A DNA stretch of 64,000 bases from Sneathiella sp. P13V-1 (lineage in GTDB: Bacteria > Pseudomonadota > Alphaproteobacteria > Sneathiellales > Sneathiellaceae), in NCBI RefSeq assembly GCF_015143595.1, contig NZ_WYEU01000001.1, positions 1,116,001 through 1,180,000 on the forward strand, written 5' to 3'. Below the pieces are notes generated by a model that did no database searches, was not told the origin of the DNA, and was given only the letters and a program-made list of their open reading frames with translations. Below are positions 8,511 to 17,269 of the stretch, in pieces; the stretch's first letter is position 1, and each line of letters starts with the position of its first letter. The position numbers were made by a program, and so were the translations under genes.

Positions 8511-9548
8511 ATGAAAAACCGGGCCGGAAAATTACTGATTTCGATATGCCTTCTGTTGGGGCTCTCTGCCTGCGCCGTGGGACCTTCCAAACAGGTCAAA
8601 AGCGATATTAGATCCTTCGCCCATAATATGCGGGTGGTGACCGACGCTTTTGCAGAGCAGATGAAAGCAACGGAAGCTGCGCATCAGGCGGCGCTCAAAG
8701 AGAATACGTTTCTGCAGTTTGATCTTGGCGGTAATCCCCCCGTTAATGAAGCCAGTCTGTTTTCCTTTCAGGAATATGCGGTTCGTAACAGCCTTATTGA
8801 AACTCTTCAGGCCTATGCCCACAATCTTGAAGAAGTGTTTCTTGATGCTGAAGGGGATACGGTTTCTCTTGTAAGTGCCGAACTTAAAGAATTTGACGCG
8901 GAACTTCTGGAATTGTCTCATGGCCTTGGAGCGCAGCAGAAAACCGCTCTAATAGGCTCTCTTGAGGGGCTTTCAAAAATTGCTTTTGCATCTTTTGCGA
9001 ACACGGAAGTTGGCAATATCGTTCAAAAAAATCACCCACTTGTGGAACGGGCTGCACTTCTTCTTTATCTGGATCTGGGAAGCCCAGAACATACAGATGA
9101 GAATTGTCCAACAGAGGACGCCTTTCAGTCTGTGAAGTTATCCAAAAATCAAATCCCCCTGTGCCGCGGTGGTCTTAGAAGCATTCACAGCCGCGCAAAT
9201 GCTGAACAGCTGAAAACACTACGTCAACGGCTTCAACTCTTACCGAAAATAAAACACTCCGATGAAGACCGGGAAGAGGTCATTGACCGTTTGTATAAGG
9301 CCCGAAAAGCGGGGAAAACACTTGATAAGTCCATGGCACAAACACAACAGGCGTTGATCAGGTTGATCACAGCTCACAGACATCTGAGAGCGCAATATGC
9401 CACCACTACCGAGACTATAGGGGAGGATATTCTGCCCAATTGGTTTGGAGCTGAAGATAAAAATGGATCGGTGTTCAAGAAACTCACGGAACTTACCAAT
9501 TTTCTTCCTGATCTAGTGAAGGAAGGTCGAAAACTGATGGAAAATTAG
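8511..9548 (+). CDS. Lipoprotein of unknown function, helical
   Basis: A 345-residue predicted lipoprotein. The signal peptide has a basic start (MKNRAGK), a hydrophobic core and the lipobox LSAC (18-21); the residue after the lipidated Cys21 is Ala, which by the usual rule favours the outer membrane. The mature part is mostly helical, rich in E, L, A and K, with two cysteines (CPTED and LCRGG) that could form a disulphide. I recognise no family. A GGAG precedes the start. The next gene begins ten bases after its stop, so the two are probably co-transcribed and may work together. Confidence 0.7.
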   Translation: MKNRAGKLLISICLLLGLSACAVGPSKQVKSDIRSFAHNMRVVTDAFAEQMKATEAAHQAALKENTFLQFDLGGNPPVNEASLFSFQEYAVRNSLIETLQAYAHNLEEVFLDAEGDTVSLVSAELKEFDAELLELSHGLGAQQKTALIGSLEGLSKIAFASFANTEVGNIVQKNHPLVERAALLLYLDLGSPEHTDENCPTEDAFQSVKLSKNQIPLCRGGLRSIHSRANAEQLKTLRQRLQLLPKIKHSDEDREEVIDRLYKARKAGKTLDKSMAQTQQALIRLITAHRHLRAQYATTTETIGEDILPNWFGAEDKNGSVFKKLTELTNFLPDLVKEGRKLMEN

Positions 9549-9558
9549 AGGATATTCT

Positions 9559-9882
9559 ATGGCGGCAATTACGAAACAGGAAGCCTTGCAAAGATATGAG
9601 GAGGCGCAAGAGTTATTGGCTGGACAAGATTTAAGCAAATTGCCTTTGTCCGCACAATTACGCCTGTTGCAGGCCCAGAGGCAGATCTATCAAGAAATCC
9701 AATTGATGGAAGCTGAAGCCATTGAAGCGCGGGATAAGGAATATATTCCGATGTCAGCAAGCCTGAGAGAGAGTGAGGCGGATTTTCAGGAAATCCGCGA
9801 CTGGGCGGAGAAGGCGGCCCAAAGCGGCGAGGCTGTTGAAGGTCTCGCCAAGGGGCTCGGTATTATCCTGTCTCTTTTGTGA
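9559..9882 (+). CDS. Small helical protein of unknown function
   Basis: A 107-residue protein rich in A, E, L and Q with heptad-like spacing, predicted to be almost wholly helical and probably coiled-coil. There is no signal peptide; the only hydrophobic stretch is the last eight residues (GIILSLL end). A GAGG precedes the ATG. It follows the lipoprotein gene by ten bases and ends directly against the stop codon of the convergent Nudix gene. I do not recognise a family. Confidence 0.65.
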   Translation: MAAITKQEALQRYEEAQELLAGQDLSKLPLSAQLRLLQAQRQIYQEIQLMEAEAIEARDKEYIPMSASLRESEADFQEIRDWAEKAAQSGEAVEGLAKGLGIILSLL

Positions 9883-10710
9883 TTATTTCTTTTTCTGCTG
9901 ATCCGGATCCATCATTGGATCAATTTTACGGCGGGTCAGGCTGTAGTCGGCTTCTGCTGGAATGTTGAGGAATTTCCCTTCCTCGGTAATTTCCATTTCC
10001 GGCAGGACCGTCACCGTTGGGGTGGCAGCAGATTTCTCAACGGCTTCTGCCGCACTGTTAAAGCGCTGCAGATATTCAATATTCATCATGGTTGGGAAGA
10101 TGATGGTGTATTTGCCATCTTTTTCCCCATCCATAGCTTCGTTGGGCCCAATCCAGACGGAATCCACTGACTCTTCCCCATCATGGATCGCCAATTGCTC
10201 ATCCGGAGCGATGGCAATGAAGAAATGGGTGTCAAAGCGTTTGGGCATAAAGGTTGGGGTAATCCAGTGGGAATAGTGGGCCAGTTGATCGGTAGCCAGC
10301 TCCAACTCCTCCGCTTTGGCCATAGCGAGAATATCAATGTCGCCTGCCTGCATCTCTTTGCGATACTGATCCACCAGCTTTTCAATACGTGCCGGAGCGA
10401 CCATTACGCCTGTGGCCTTATCACGGGCCAGCAGCACATGACATTCTTCAAAGGCCTCACGGATGGACGCAATTTTAAAGGAAAGAAGAGGATCTGATAA
10501 ATCGGTGCCGGCTGGAAGATACGCGCTGAGTTCAGGGTTGAGATCCCCGGAATCCACTTTACCTCCTGGAAAAACCAGGGCGCCAGAAGCGAAGTCAATC
10601 TGGTGGTGCCGGACGACCATGAAAACTTCCAATTTATCACCGGGTTTGTCACAGTCACGAACCATGAGAACGGTCGCCGCAGGTTTAAGCGGGGCGGTTT
10701 TATCAGTCAT
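9883..10710 (-). CDS. Nudix hydrolase, NUDT19/RP2-like
   Basis: A 275-residue Nudix protein. The catalytic box is split: GALVFPGGKVD (43-53) is separated from IREAFEEC (83-90) by an insert of about 30 residues that includes the sequence between D56 and F78. The family of mammalian NUDT19/RP2, which cleaves CoA and acyl-CoA diphosphates, shows the same split and the same LVFPGG and REAFEE pieces, so a CoA diphosphatase role is a reasonable but unproved guess. The metal-binding glutamates of REAFEE are intact. It is convergent with the preceding helical gene, with no bases between their stops. Confidence 0.8.
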   Translation of the reverse strand: MTDKTAPLKPAATVLMVRDCDKPGDKLEVFMVVRHHQIDFASGALVFPGGKVDSGDLNPELSAYLPAGTDLSDPLLSFKIASIREAFEECHVLLARDKATGVMVAPARIEKLVDQYRKEMQAGDIDILAMAKAEELELATDQLAHYSHWITPTFMPKRFDTHFFIAIAPDEQLAIHDGEESVDSVWIGPNEAMDGEKDGKYTIIFPTMMNIEYLQRFNSAAEAVEKSAATPTVTVLPEMEITEEGKFLNIPAEADYSLTRRKIDPMMDPDQQKKK

Positions 10711-10817
10711 ACGCTTATCATTCCTTCTTTATTTGCGTCTTTATAGAGTGTCGCAATTAAAGAAGACAAGCAACAATAAAGCCTGACGTGGATCAGAGGA
10801 TTATTTGCGTATGAAAA

Positions 10818-11540
10818 TCAGAGATCAATTTGCAAAGCAGCAATGATGGGGCCGCTTTCCCCTTTTTGAACCAGCAATGCGCATCCATCACGACCTTGAT
10901 GTTCAAGCTCTGTCATGTCGAGGGTGATCTCCGTTGGGGAGCCATCCCAGCTTCTCAGCCGTTCACTGTTGCGGACAACATTGTGATAGGTAATCTGGCG
11001 CCCACTATTTTCACCGCGCTGGATGTTTACTTCCTTCAAATGATCAATATCCACCTGCCAGAGGGTGGCAGGGGTCTCGGATCGAGGGAGGGTGATGTGG
11101 ATTTTCTTACCTTCAATCCGCCATTTCAGGTCAAGTTTTTTGGCGTGCCCTTCAAATTTGCTCAGTTGTTCTTTCAGCTTCGCCCCGTCGGAACCAACAA
11201 AATGGTTTTCCCCCGCGACAACCATCTGGGGGGTGTAAACATATCTGGCGCCCATCTGATCTCGATATCTGGCTTGCCGAATATCATTTTCCTGGCGACC
11301 GAAAGTATCTTTCCAACCGATATAGTCCCAATAGGTCACTGCAAAAGACAGCCCCAGAACCTCTTTGCCGCCATATTCTACCAATCGTCCCATCAGCGCA
11401 TCAGCGGGAGGACAGGATGAGCATCCCTGTGATGTATAGAGTTCTACCACAGTAGAAGGTTGATGGGCTTCCATTGCGCTTGCGTTAAAGGTGGCAAGGA
11501 GGAGGGCGGAGCTGAGTGTCAGGACAAGTTTTTTCATCAT
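10818..11540 (-). CDS. DUF1223 protein, exported, thioredoxin-like
   Basis: DUF1223 family, recognised from VELYTSQGCSSCPPADALM near the N-terminus and the YTPQMVV segment. The conserved C-S-S-C pair sits where thioredoxins have their active site, but the biochemical role of the family is not settled. The frame is open from 11564, but the start at 11540 puts MMKK at the head of a clear signal peptide (LVLTLSSALLLATFNASA), so I chose it; neither start has a strong ribosome binding site. The product is probably periplasmic. It stands alone, reading away from the long AT-rich gap. Confidence 0.8.
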   Translation of the reverse strand: MMKKLVLTLSSALLLATFNASAMEAHQPSTVVELYTSQGCSSCPPADALMGRLVEYGGKEVLGLSFAVTYWDYIGWKDTFGRQENDIRQARYRDQMGARYVYTPQMVVAGENHFVGSDGAKLKEQLSKFEGHAKKLDLKWRIEGKKIHITLPRSETPATLWQVDIDHLKEVNIQRGENSGRQITYHNVVRNSERLRSWDGSPTEITLDMTELEHQGRDGCALLVQKGESGPIIAALQIDL

Positions 11541-11564
11541 GGAGAATACCGTAACGTCAAACAT

Positions 11565-12368
11565 GGATCACATGCAATTCACTCTCCGGTGAGGTGTGAT
11601 TGATCTGGATTATATGCATGCGGCGAGCTTCGTTTATAATAAATTCAATATTACCGAAGTTTTTTCGGCATACTGTATCGCTTTAAGGGAGGCAATTTAG
11701 CTTTCCCTTACGTTAATTGAATCGATTCATTAGTAGTCAAACAGTTGTGAAATTCACAGATTCGGTGGAATGATTCTAGTTTAGGTCTCGTTATTCGAAG
11801 GGAGCGCGGGTCCTCATTCGATTGTTACATAGTTGCGCTGTAATACTGGGTTTCTGAAATTAAACTAACTATTGTTCGATTTACCAAAAAAATAATGGTA
11901 TTCAGATAAAATGCCAGTACATCTTAAGTAAAAAAATATACAGATGCTCATATACAACTATATATATATCAGATACACAATTCAGAAATGACAATCTTAT
12001 ACATACATTAATTATAGTAAGTGTTTTAATTATCTATAATTACCTTCTATACTTGTTATACAAACGCTTGTTTTTTTTTAATATTTTAAAACATCTGGTT
12101 TTTTGGGGATTTTTTGGAGGCATTAAGCAAATGGTCAACTATTTTCTCTTGACCTGCCGGACCATATTTGATTAATGACGAGGTAAGGTTCGTTAAGAGG
12201 CTGTTAAGAGGTTCAAAAGGACCCGTAAGAATCAGGGAGTAAACGTGTGTAACGGAGCATTGCTGCGCTAGGGTGTAGTGTATGCTCGACGAGGCTGACC
12301 TCGCCCCTCGTTATTCCCTACAATGGAAGTGACATTTAAGAGCTGCTTTTTGGGAATGCAGGGAGCCT
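11565..12368. other. Long non-coding gap, AT-rich core
   Basis: About 800 bases without a credible gene on either strand. The part from about 11870 to 12110 is far richer in A and T than the rest of the window and holds a perfect 9-bp inverted repeat (TAATTATAG 12009-12017, CTATAATTA 12034-12042) and an alternating TA tract near 11965. The right end is a probable promoter and leader for the transporter unit. A direct repeat GTTAAGAGG occurs at 12192 and 12203. Confidence 0.65.
12149..12177 (+). promoter_or_regulatory. Candidate promoter of the transporter-ligase operon
   Basis: TTGACC (12149-12154), a 17-base spacer and TTAATG (12172-12177). A start just downstream would give a leader of about 185 bases containing CGAGG-CTGA-CCTCG and other pairing segments. 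Confidence 0.35.
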
Positions 12369-14324
12369 ATGACAAATAAAAAACAGGAATTTGATACCTT
12401 TCCAAAGCTGATCCGGCGGAATGCAAAAATTCGTCCGGACCTGCCTGCTTACCGAGAAAAGGAATATGGTATTTGGCAGACATATAGCTGGAAAGACGTC
12501 TACACAAACTCACGGTCTCTAGGGCTTGGTCTCGTTGATCTGGGTTTGCAACGTGGTGATGCTGTTGCCATCCTCGGTTCTAACCGCCCACAGTTATACT
12601 GGGTATTTGCTGCGGCGCAGTCTGTTGGTGCTCTGCCGGTTCCTCTCTATCAGGACGGCGTGGCTGACGAGATCCAGTTTGTTCTGGAGCACTGCGAAGC
12701 TAAAGTTGTCGTCTGCGAAGATCAGGAGCAGGTCGATAAGGTGCTTTCCATTATGGATCAGTGTCCGAACATCCGCTATGTGATCTATGGTGATCCACGT
12801 GGTATGCGCCATTACAACCAGCCTTTTGTAAAATCCTATAAGGAAGTGCAGGGCTTGGGTGAGGCATATGATAAGAAAAACCCAGATTTCTTTGATGCCG
12901 AAGCGGATAAGGCCAAAGGCGAAGATATTGCGACGCTCATGTACACATCCGGTACAACAGGTCGTCCAAAGGGCGTGATGCTGAGCTTCAACAATATGGT
13001 TGATGCGGGCCGCCTTTCTGTGGAATTTGAAAATCTGACCGAAAATGAAAAAGTTTTGTCCTACCTGCCAATGGCGTGGGTTGGTGACCACTTGTTCTCA
13101 TACTCTCAGGCTTCACAGGCAGGTTTCTCCGTAAACTGCCCGGAAAATGCCGAGACAGTTTTGACGGACCTTCGTGAAATTGGTCCAACATACTATTTTG
13201 CACCGCCAGCAATTTTCGAAAACCTTCTGACACAGATGATGATCCGCATCGAGGATGCGAGCGCCTTCAAGCAGAAGATGTTCCACTATTTCGTGGATGT
13301 AGCGAAAAAATGCGGTGTAGAGATCATGGAAGGGAAACCAGTTTCCTTGATGGATCGGCTCAAATACGCCATCGGTAATGTGTTGATTTACGGTCCGCTT
13401 AAAAACACACTTGGCTTTAGCCAGATCCGTGTTGCCTATACAGCGGGTGCGCCGATGGGACCAGAAGTCTTTAAATTCTACCGCTCCCTCGGTATTAACC
13501 TGAAGCAGCTTTACGGTCAGACTGAGAGCTGTGCGTATGTTTGTATCCAGAACGATAAAGACGTACGTCCAGATACAGTTGGTCCACCAGCTCCAGGCTG
13601 CGAGATCAAGATCGACGAAGCGACAGGTGAAGTTCTGTTCAAGAGCCCAGGAACTTTCGTGGGTTACTATAAGAATGAAGAAGCCACCAAAGAAACCATT
13701 AGTCCAGAGGGTTGGGTGCACACTGGTGACGCCGGCATTATGACGGACGATGGTCAGCTTAAGGTTATCGATCGTGCGAAAGATGTGGGTAAGTTGAAAG
13801 ACGGCACTCTCTTCGCGCCTCAATATATTGAAAATAAACTAAAATTCTTCCCGTTCATTTCCGAGGCTGTCTGCCATGGGCATGAGAAGGATACAGTGAC
13901 CGCATTTGTTAATATCGACCTTGAAGCGGTTGGTAACTGGGCAGAGCGTCGCGGCATTTCCTATACAAGTTATCAGGATCTGGCCAGCCGTGAAGAAGTT
14001 TACGCTCAGATTAAGGAATGTGTTGAGCAGGTCAATAAAGACCTTGCGATCGACAGTGAGCTGGCTGGCGCACAGATCAGTCGCTTCCTTGTGTTGCCAA
14101 AAGCACTGGATGCGGATGATGGTGAATTGACACGTACGCGTAAAGTCCGTCGCCGGATCATTGCTGAGCGTTACGAAGCGTTGATTAACGCGTTGTTCAG
14201 CGATGTGAAGACAGTGGATATTGAATCCCAGATGACCTTTGAAGATGGCCGTCAAGGCACACTGAAAGCAACAGTGAAGGTCATGGACTCTGAAACATAT
14301 CCGGCCATGCGCGCCGCGTCTTAA
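12369..14324 (+). CDS. AMP-forming acyl-CoA synthetase (long-chain type)
   Basis: A 651-residue member of the ANL superfamily, long-chain acyl-CoA synthetase branch. The phosphate loop YTSGTTGRPKG is at 192-202, the LYGQTES motif and the GWVHTGDAG motif follow, and the linker reads IDRAKDVGKLKDG. It would activate a carboxylic acid with ATP to the acyl-adenylate and then the CoA thioester in the cytoplasm. The start has a GGGAG at the right distance. It heads a six-gene run on one strand with an ABC importer, so its substrate is probably what the importer brings in, or a product of it. Substrate identity cannot be read from the sequence. Confidence 0.88.
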   Translation: MTNKKQEFDTFPKLIRRNAKIRPDLPAYREKEYGIWQTYSWKDVYTNSRSLGLGLVDLGLQRGDAVAILGSNRPQLYWVFAAAQSVGALPVPLYQDGVADEIQFVLEHCEAKVVVCEDQEQVDKVLSIMDQCPNIRYVIYGDPRGMRHYNQPFVKSYKEVQGLGEAYDKKNPDFFDAEADKAKGEDIATLMYTSGTTGRPKGVMLSFNNMVDAGRLSVEFENLTENEKVLSYLPMAWVGDHLFSYSQASQAGFSVNCPENAETVLTDLREIGPTYYFAPPAIFENLLTQMMIRIEDASAFKQKMFHYFVDVAKKCGVEIMEGKPVSLMDRLKYAIGNVLIYGPLKNTLGFSQIRVAYTAGAPMGPEVFKFYRSLGINLKQLYGQTESCAYVCIQNDKDVRPDTVGPPAPGCEIKIDEATGEVLFKSPGTFVGYYKNEEATKETISPEGWVHTGDAGIMTDDGQLKVIDRAKDVGKLKDGTLFAPQYIENKLKFFPFISEAVCHGHEKDTVTAFVNIDLEAVGNWAERRGISYTSYQDLASREEVYAQIKECVEQVNKDLAIDSELAGAQISRFLVLPKALDADDGELTRTRKVRRRIIAERYEALINALFSDVKTVDIESQMTFEDGRQGTLKATVKVMDSETYPAMRAAS

Positions 14325-14345
14325 TTTGCAGGGACTGAGTACATA

Positions 14346-15137
14346 ATGACATATCAAGATGTAAAACCGGGTGAAGTCCTGCTTGAAGTGGAAGATATCA
14401 GCCTGTCCTTTGGCGCTGTGCGTGCCATCTCGGATGTGAGCTTCGACATTAAGAAAGGTGAGATCCGCGCGATCATCGGCCCGAACGGGGCTGGTAAAAC
14501 CTCTATGTTGAACTGCATCAACGGCTTTTATCACCCTCAGCAGGGAACAATTACCTATAAAGGTCAGAAACGTAGCGCTATGAAGCCTCACGAAGCGGCG
14601 GAGCAGGGCATCGCCCGTACCTTCCAGAACGTGGCGCTCTTTAAGGGTATGTCCACTTTGGACAACATCATGACTGGCCGTAACCTGAAGATGAAATCAG
14701 GTCTTCTCTCCTCCATGTTCTGGTATGGTGGCGCGTTGAAAGAAGAGCTGGAACATCGCCGTTTTGTGGAAGACATCATCGACTTCCTTGAAATTCAGGC
14801 AATCCGTAAGACACCAGTTGGTCGTCTTCCCTATGGTTTGCAAAAGCGTGTGGAACTTGGTCGTGCGCTGGCAGCTGAACCTGAACTTCTTCTGCTGGAC
14901 GAGCCTATGGCGGGTATGAACCTCGAAGAAAAAGAGGACATGTGCCGCTTTATCCTCGATGTGAATGATGAATTTGGTACGACAATTTGCCTGATTGAGC
15001 ATGACATGGGCGTGGTTATGGATATTTCCGACCGCGTTATGGTGCTCGACTATGGTGGGAAGATCGGTGACGGTGTTCCTGAAGAGGTTCGTGCAAATCA
15101 GAAAGTTATCGACGCCTATCTTGGCGGCGGTCATTAA
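14346..15137 (+). CDS. ABC importer ATPase, LivG-like
   Basis: A 263-residue ABC ATPase of the branched-chain-amino-acid type. Walker A is GPNGAGKT (45-52), the signature region reads LPYGLQKRVELGRAL (a variant of LSGGQ), and Walker B is LLLLDEPMAG. The C-terminal extension after the H-loop (LIEHDMGVVMDISDRVMVLDYG) is typical of LivG. It begins 21 bases after the ligase gene and precedes the two permeases, so it is one of the two ATPases of the importer at the inner membrane. The transported compound is not necessarily an amino acid. Confidence 0.93.
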   Translation: MTYQDVKPGEVLLEVEDISLSFGAVRAISDVSFDIKKGEIRAIIGPNGAGKTSMLNCINGFYHPQQGTITYKGQKRSAMKPHEAAEQGIARTFQNVALFKGMSTLDNIMTGRNLKMKSGLLSSMFWYGGALKEELEHRRFVEDIIDFLEIQAIRKTPVGRLPYGLQKRVELGRALAAEPELLLLDEPMAGMNLEEKEDMCRFILDVNDEFGTTICLIEHDMGVVMDISDRVMVLDYGGKIGDGVPEEVRANQKVIDAYLGGGH

Positions 15138-15158
15138 TCCCTTAGCAGGAGAATTTTT

Positions 15159-16064
15159 ATGGAAGACATGATGATAGAAGTATTGTTCTTCTTGGAAGTC
15201 CTGTTCAGCGGATTGTTGACAGGTACTCTTTATTCACTGGTGGCCCTCGGCTTCGTGCTGATCTTTAAGGCATCCGGTGTGTTTAACTTTGCCCAGGGCG
15301 CCATGATGCTGTTCGCAGCGCTTGCACTTGTGGGTATTCAGGAAATGCTTGGTGTTCACTGGACAGTTGCCTTTGTTATCACGGTTGTGATCATGATCGG
15401 TGTGGCCTGGTGTATTGAAAAGTTTGTTCTTGGCAAGCTTGTGAACCAGGAAGGCATCATCCTGTTTATGGCAACCATTGGTGTGACCTTCTTCCTTGAT
15501 GGTTTTGGTCAGACACTCTTTGGTAGTGACATTAAGACGCTGGATATCGGCCTGCCACAAGGTTCCCTTGATTTTGGCGGCATCTACATTGATAGCCTGG
15601 AGCTGGTTGCCGGTGGTACCGCTGCGGCTTTGGTTATCGGCCTTGCGGTTTTCTTCAACAAAACAAAAATCGGTCGTGCGCTTCGTGCGGTGGCGGATGA
15701 TCACCAGGCGGCGATGTCTGTTGGTATTTCCCTTCGCACCATCTGGATTATCGTATGGTCTGTTGCCGGTATCGTGGGTCTGGTTGCGGGTATCATGTGG
15801 GGTACCAAACTTGGCGTTCAGTTCAGTCTGACACTTCTGGCGCTGAAAGCACTTCCAGTGCTGATGCTGGGCGGATTTACGTCCATTCCAGGTGCGATTA
15901 TCGGTGGTCTGATCATCGGTGCAGGTGAAAAACTTGCTGAAATTTACATCGGTCCATTTGTTGGCGGTGCGATTGAAAACTGGTTCGCATACATGCTGGC
16001 AATGATGTTCCTGCTGGTTCGTCCGCAGGGTCTGTTCGGTGAAAAGATTATTGAGAGGGTTTAA
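15159..16064 (+). CDS. ABC importer permease, LivH-like
   Basis: A 301-residue inner-membrane permease of the LivH branch with about eight hydrophobic helices. Family landmarks include the N-terminal GLLTGTLYSLVALGFVLIFK, NFAQGAMM and the GRALRAVADDHQAAMSVGI loop that contacts the ATPase. A strong AGGAG precedes the start. It lies five bases before the LivM-like gene and forms the heterodimeric channel with it. Confidence 0.94.
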   Translation: MEDMMIEVLFFLEVLFSGLLTGTLYSLVALGFVLIFKASGVFNFAQGAMMLFAALALVGIQEMLGVHWTVAFVITVVIMIGVAWCIEKFVLGKLVNQEGIILFMATIGVTFFLDGFGQTLFGSDIKTLDIGLPQGSLDFGGIYIDSLELVAGGTAAALVIGLAVFFNKTKIGRALRAVADDHQAAMSVGISLRTIWIIVWSVAGIVGLVAGIMWGTKLGVQFSLTLLALKALPVLMLGGFTSIPGAIIGGLIIGAGEKLAEIYIGPFVGGAIENWFAYMLAMMFLLVRPQGLFGEKIIERV

Positions 16065-16069
16065 GTCGA

Positions 16070-17155
16070 ATGTTTTATCGTGAAGCCGGACAATTTAAGT
16101 CCTCTTATAAAGAAGATCAGGCGATTTTTCCGATCCTGCAAGATCGGATCGGTATCGCAGTGCTGTTGGTTGCAGCCTATCTGGTTGTTCCATTCGTCAT
16201 GAGTGAATACCTGATCGGTGCGATTATGACACCGTTCCTGATCCTGGCTCTTGCAGCAATTGGCCTGAACATTCTGACAGGTTATGCCGGTCAGATATCA
16301 CTGGGTACTGGTGGCTTTATGGCGGTGGGTGCATTCTCTGCTTATAAATTTGCCACTTGGTCCATTGCCCTTGGTGGTGCGGAAGGCACTATCCCACTGG
16401 TTTTGACGATCCTGCTTGCGGGTGTTGTAACGGCGATCGTGGGTATCATGTTCGGTATCCCAAGTCTGCGTATTAAGGGTTTCTATCTTGCGGTGGCGAC
16501 ACTGGCGGCTCAGTTCTTCATTGAATGGATGCTGGTGAAGGTTGGCTGGTTTACAAACTACAGCCCATCCGGTGTTATTACAGCGCCACCACTTGAAATC
16601 CTTGGCTACCTGTTCGACACGCCAGCAGAAAAGTATATCTTTACGCTGACTTTCGTTGCGATCATGGCCTGGGCAGCAAAGAACCTGGTTCGTAGCCACA
16701 TCGGTCGTGGCTGGATGGCAATTCGTGACATGGACATCGCAGCTGAAATTATTGGCTTCCGTCCCCTACAGACTAAACTATCTGCTTTTGCGGTTAGCTC
16801 TTTCTTCTGTGGTGTTGCGGGTGCGCTCTGGGCGTTCGTCCATCTGGGAACAGTGGAGCCGGAAGCGTTCGGTATTAACCGTTCCTTTGCGATCCTGTTC
16901 ATGGTGATCATTGGCGGTATGGGAAGTATCCTTGGATCCTTCATCGGCGCGGCCTTTATCACACTATTGCCAATTTTCTTGAATAACGTACCACCACTGA
17001 TCGGTTGGAACATCGGCGTGGATATGGTGGCTCATCTTGAATTTATGATCTTCGGTGTGTTGATCATCTTCTTCTTGATTGTTGAACCACATGGTCTTGC
17101 AAGATTGTGGACTATCGGTAAGGAAAAACTGAGATCCTGGCCGTTTCCATATTGA
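16070..17155 (+). CDS. ABC importer permease, LivM-like
   Basis: A 361-residue permease of the LivM branch, with the conserved AAIGLNILTGYAGQISLGTG segment and the coupling loop GRGWMAIRDMDIAAEIIG. Its N-terminal extension of about 35 hydrophilic residues before the first helix is cytoplasmic. It partners the LivH-like protein. The next gene is separated by 114 bases that hold a perfect hairpin, so the binding protein may be expressed at a different level. Confidence 0.94.
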   Translation: MFYREAGQFKSSYKEDQAIFPILQDRIGIAVLLVAAYLVVPFVMSEYLIGAIMTPFLILALAAIGLNILTGYAGQISLGTGGFMAVGAFSAYKFATWSIALGGAEGTIPLVLTILLAGVVTAIVGIMFGIPSLRIKGFYLAVATLAAQFFIEWMLVKVGWFTNYSPSGVITAPPLEILGYLFDTPAEKYIFTLTFVAIMAWAAKNLVRSHIGRGWMAIRDMDIAAEIIGFRPLQTKLSAFAVSSFFCGVAGALWAFVHLGTVEPEAFGINRSFAILFMVIIGGMGSILGSFIGAAFITLLPIFLNNVPPLIGWNIGVDMVAHLEFMIFGVLIIFFLIVEPHGLARLWTIGKEKLRSWPFPY

Positions 17156-17168
17156 TCTGTTGCACGAA

Positions 17169-17195
17169 GACGGTCAGAGTAGTTTTCTGACCGTC
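17169..17195 (+). repeat. Intercistronic stem-loop before the binding-protein gene
   Basis: GACGGTCAG and CTGACCGTC form a perfect 9-bp stem around a nine-base loop. No T run follows, so it is more likely an mRNA-stabilising or processing structure than a terminator. Confidence 0.6.
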
Positions 17196-17269
17196 ATCGC
17201 AGCGACGGTATTTCGTCTCTTGGCGGTGGGAACGCCGCACATAACAAGGGTAACTCTGGGAGGAAAAAT

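Noticed and set aside
12192-12211. Direct repeat GTTAAGAGG twice
   Set aside because: Only two short copies with a two-base gap; may be part of the leader but gives no clear site, so not listed as a separate feature.
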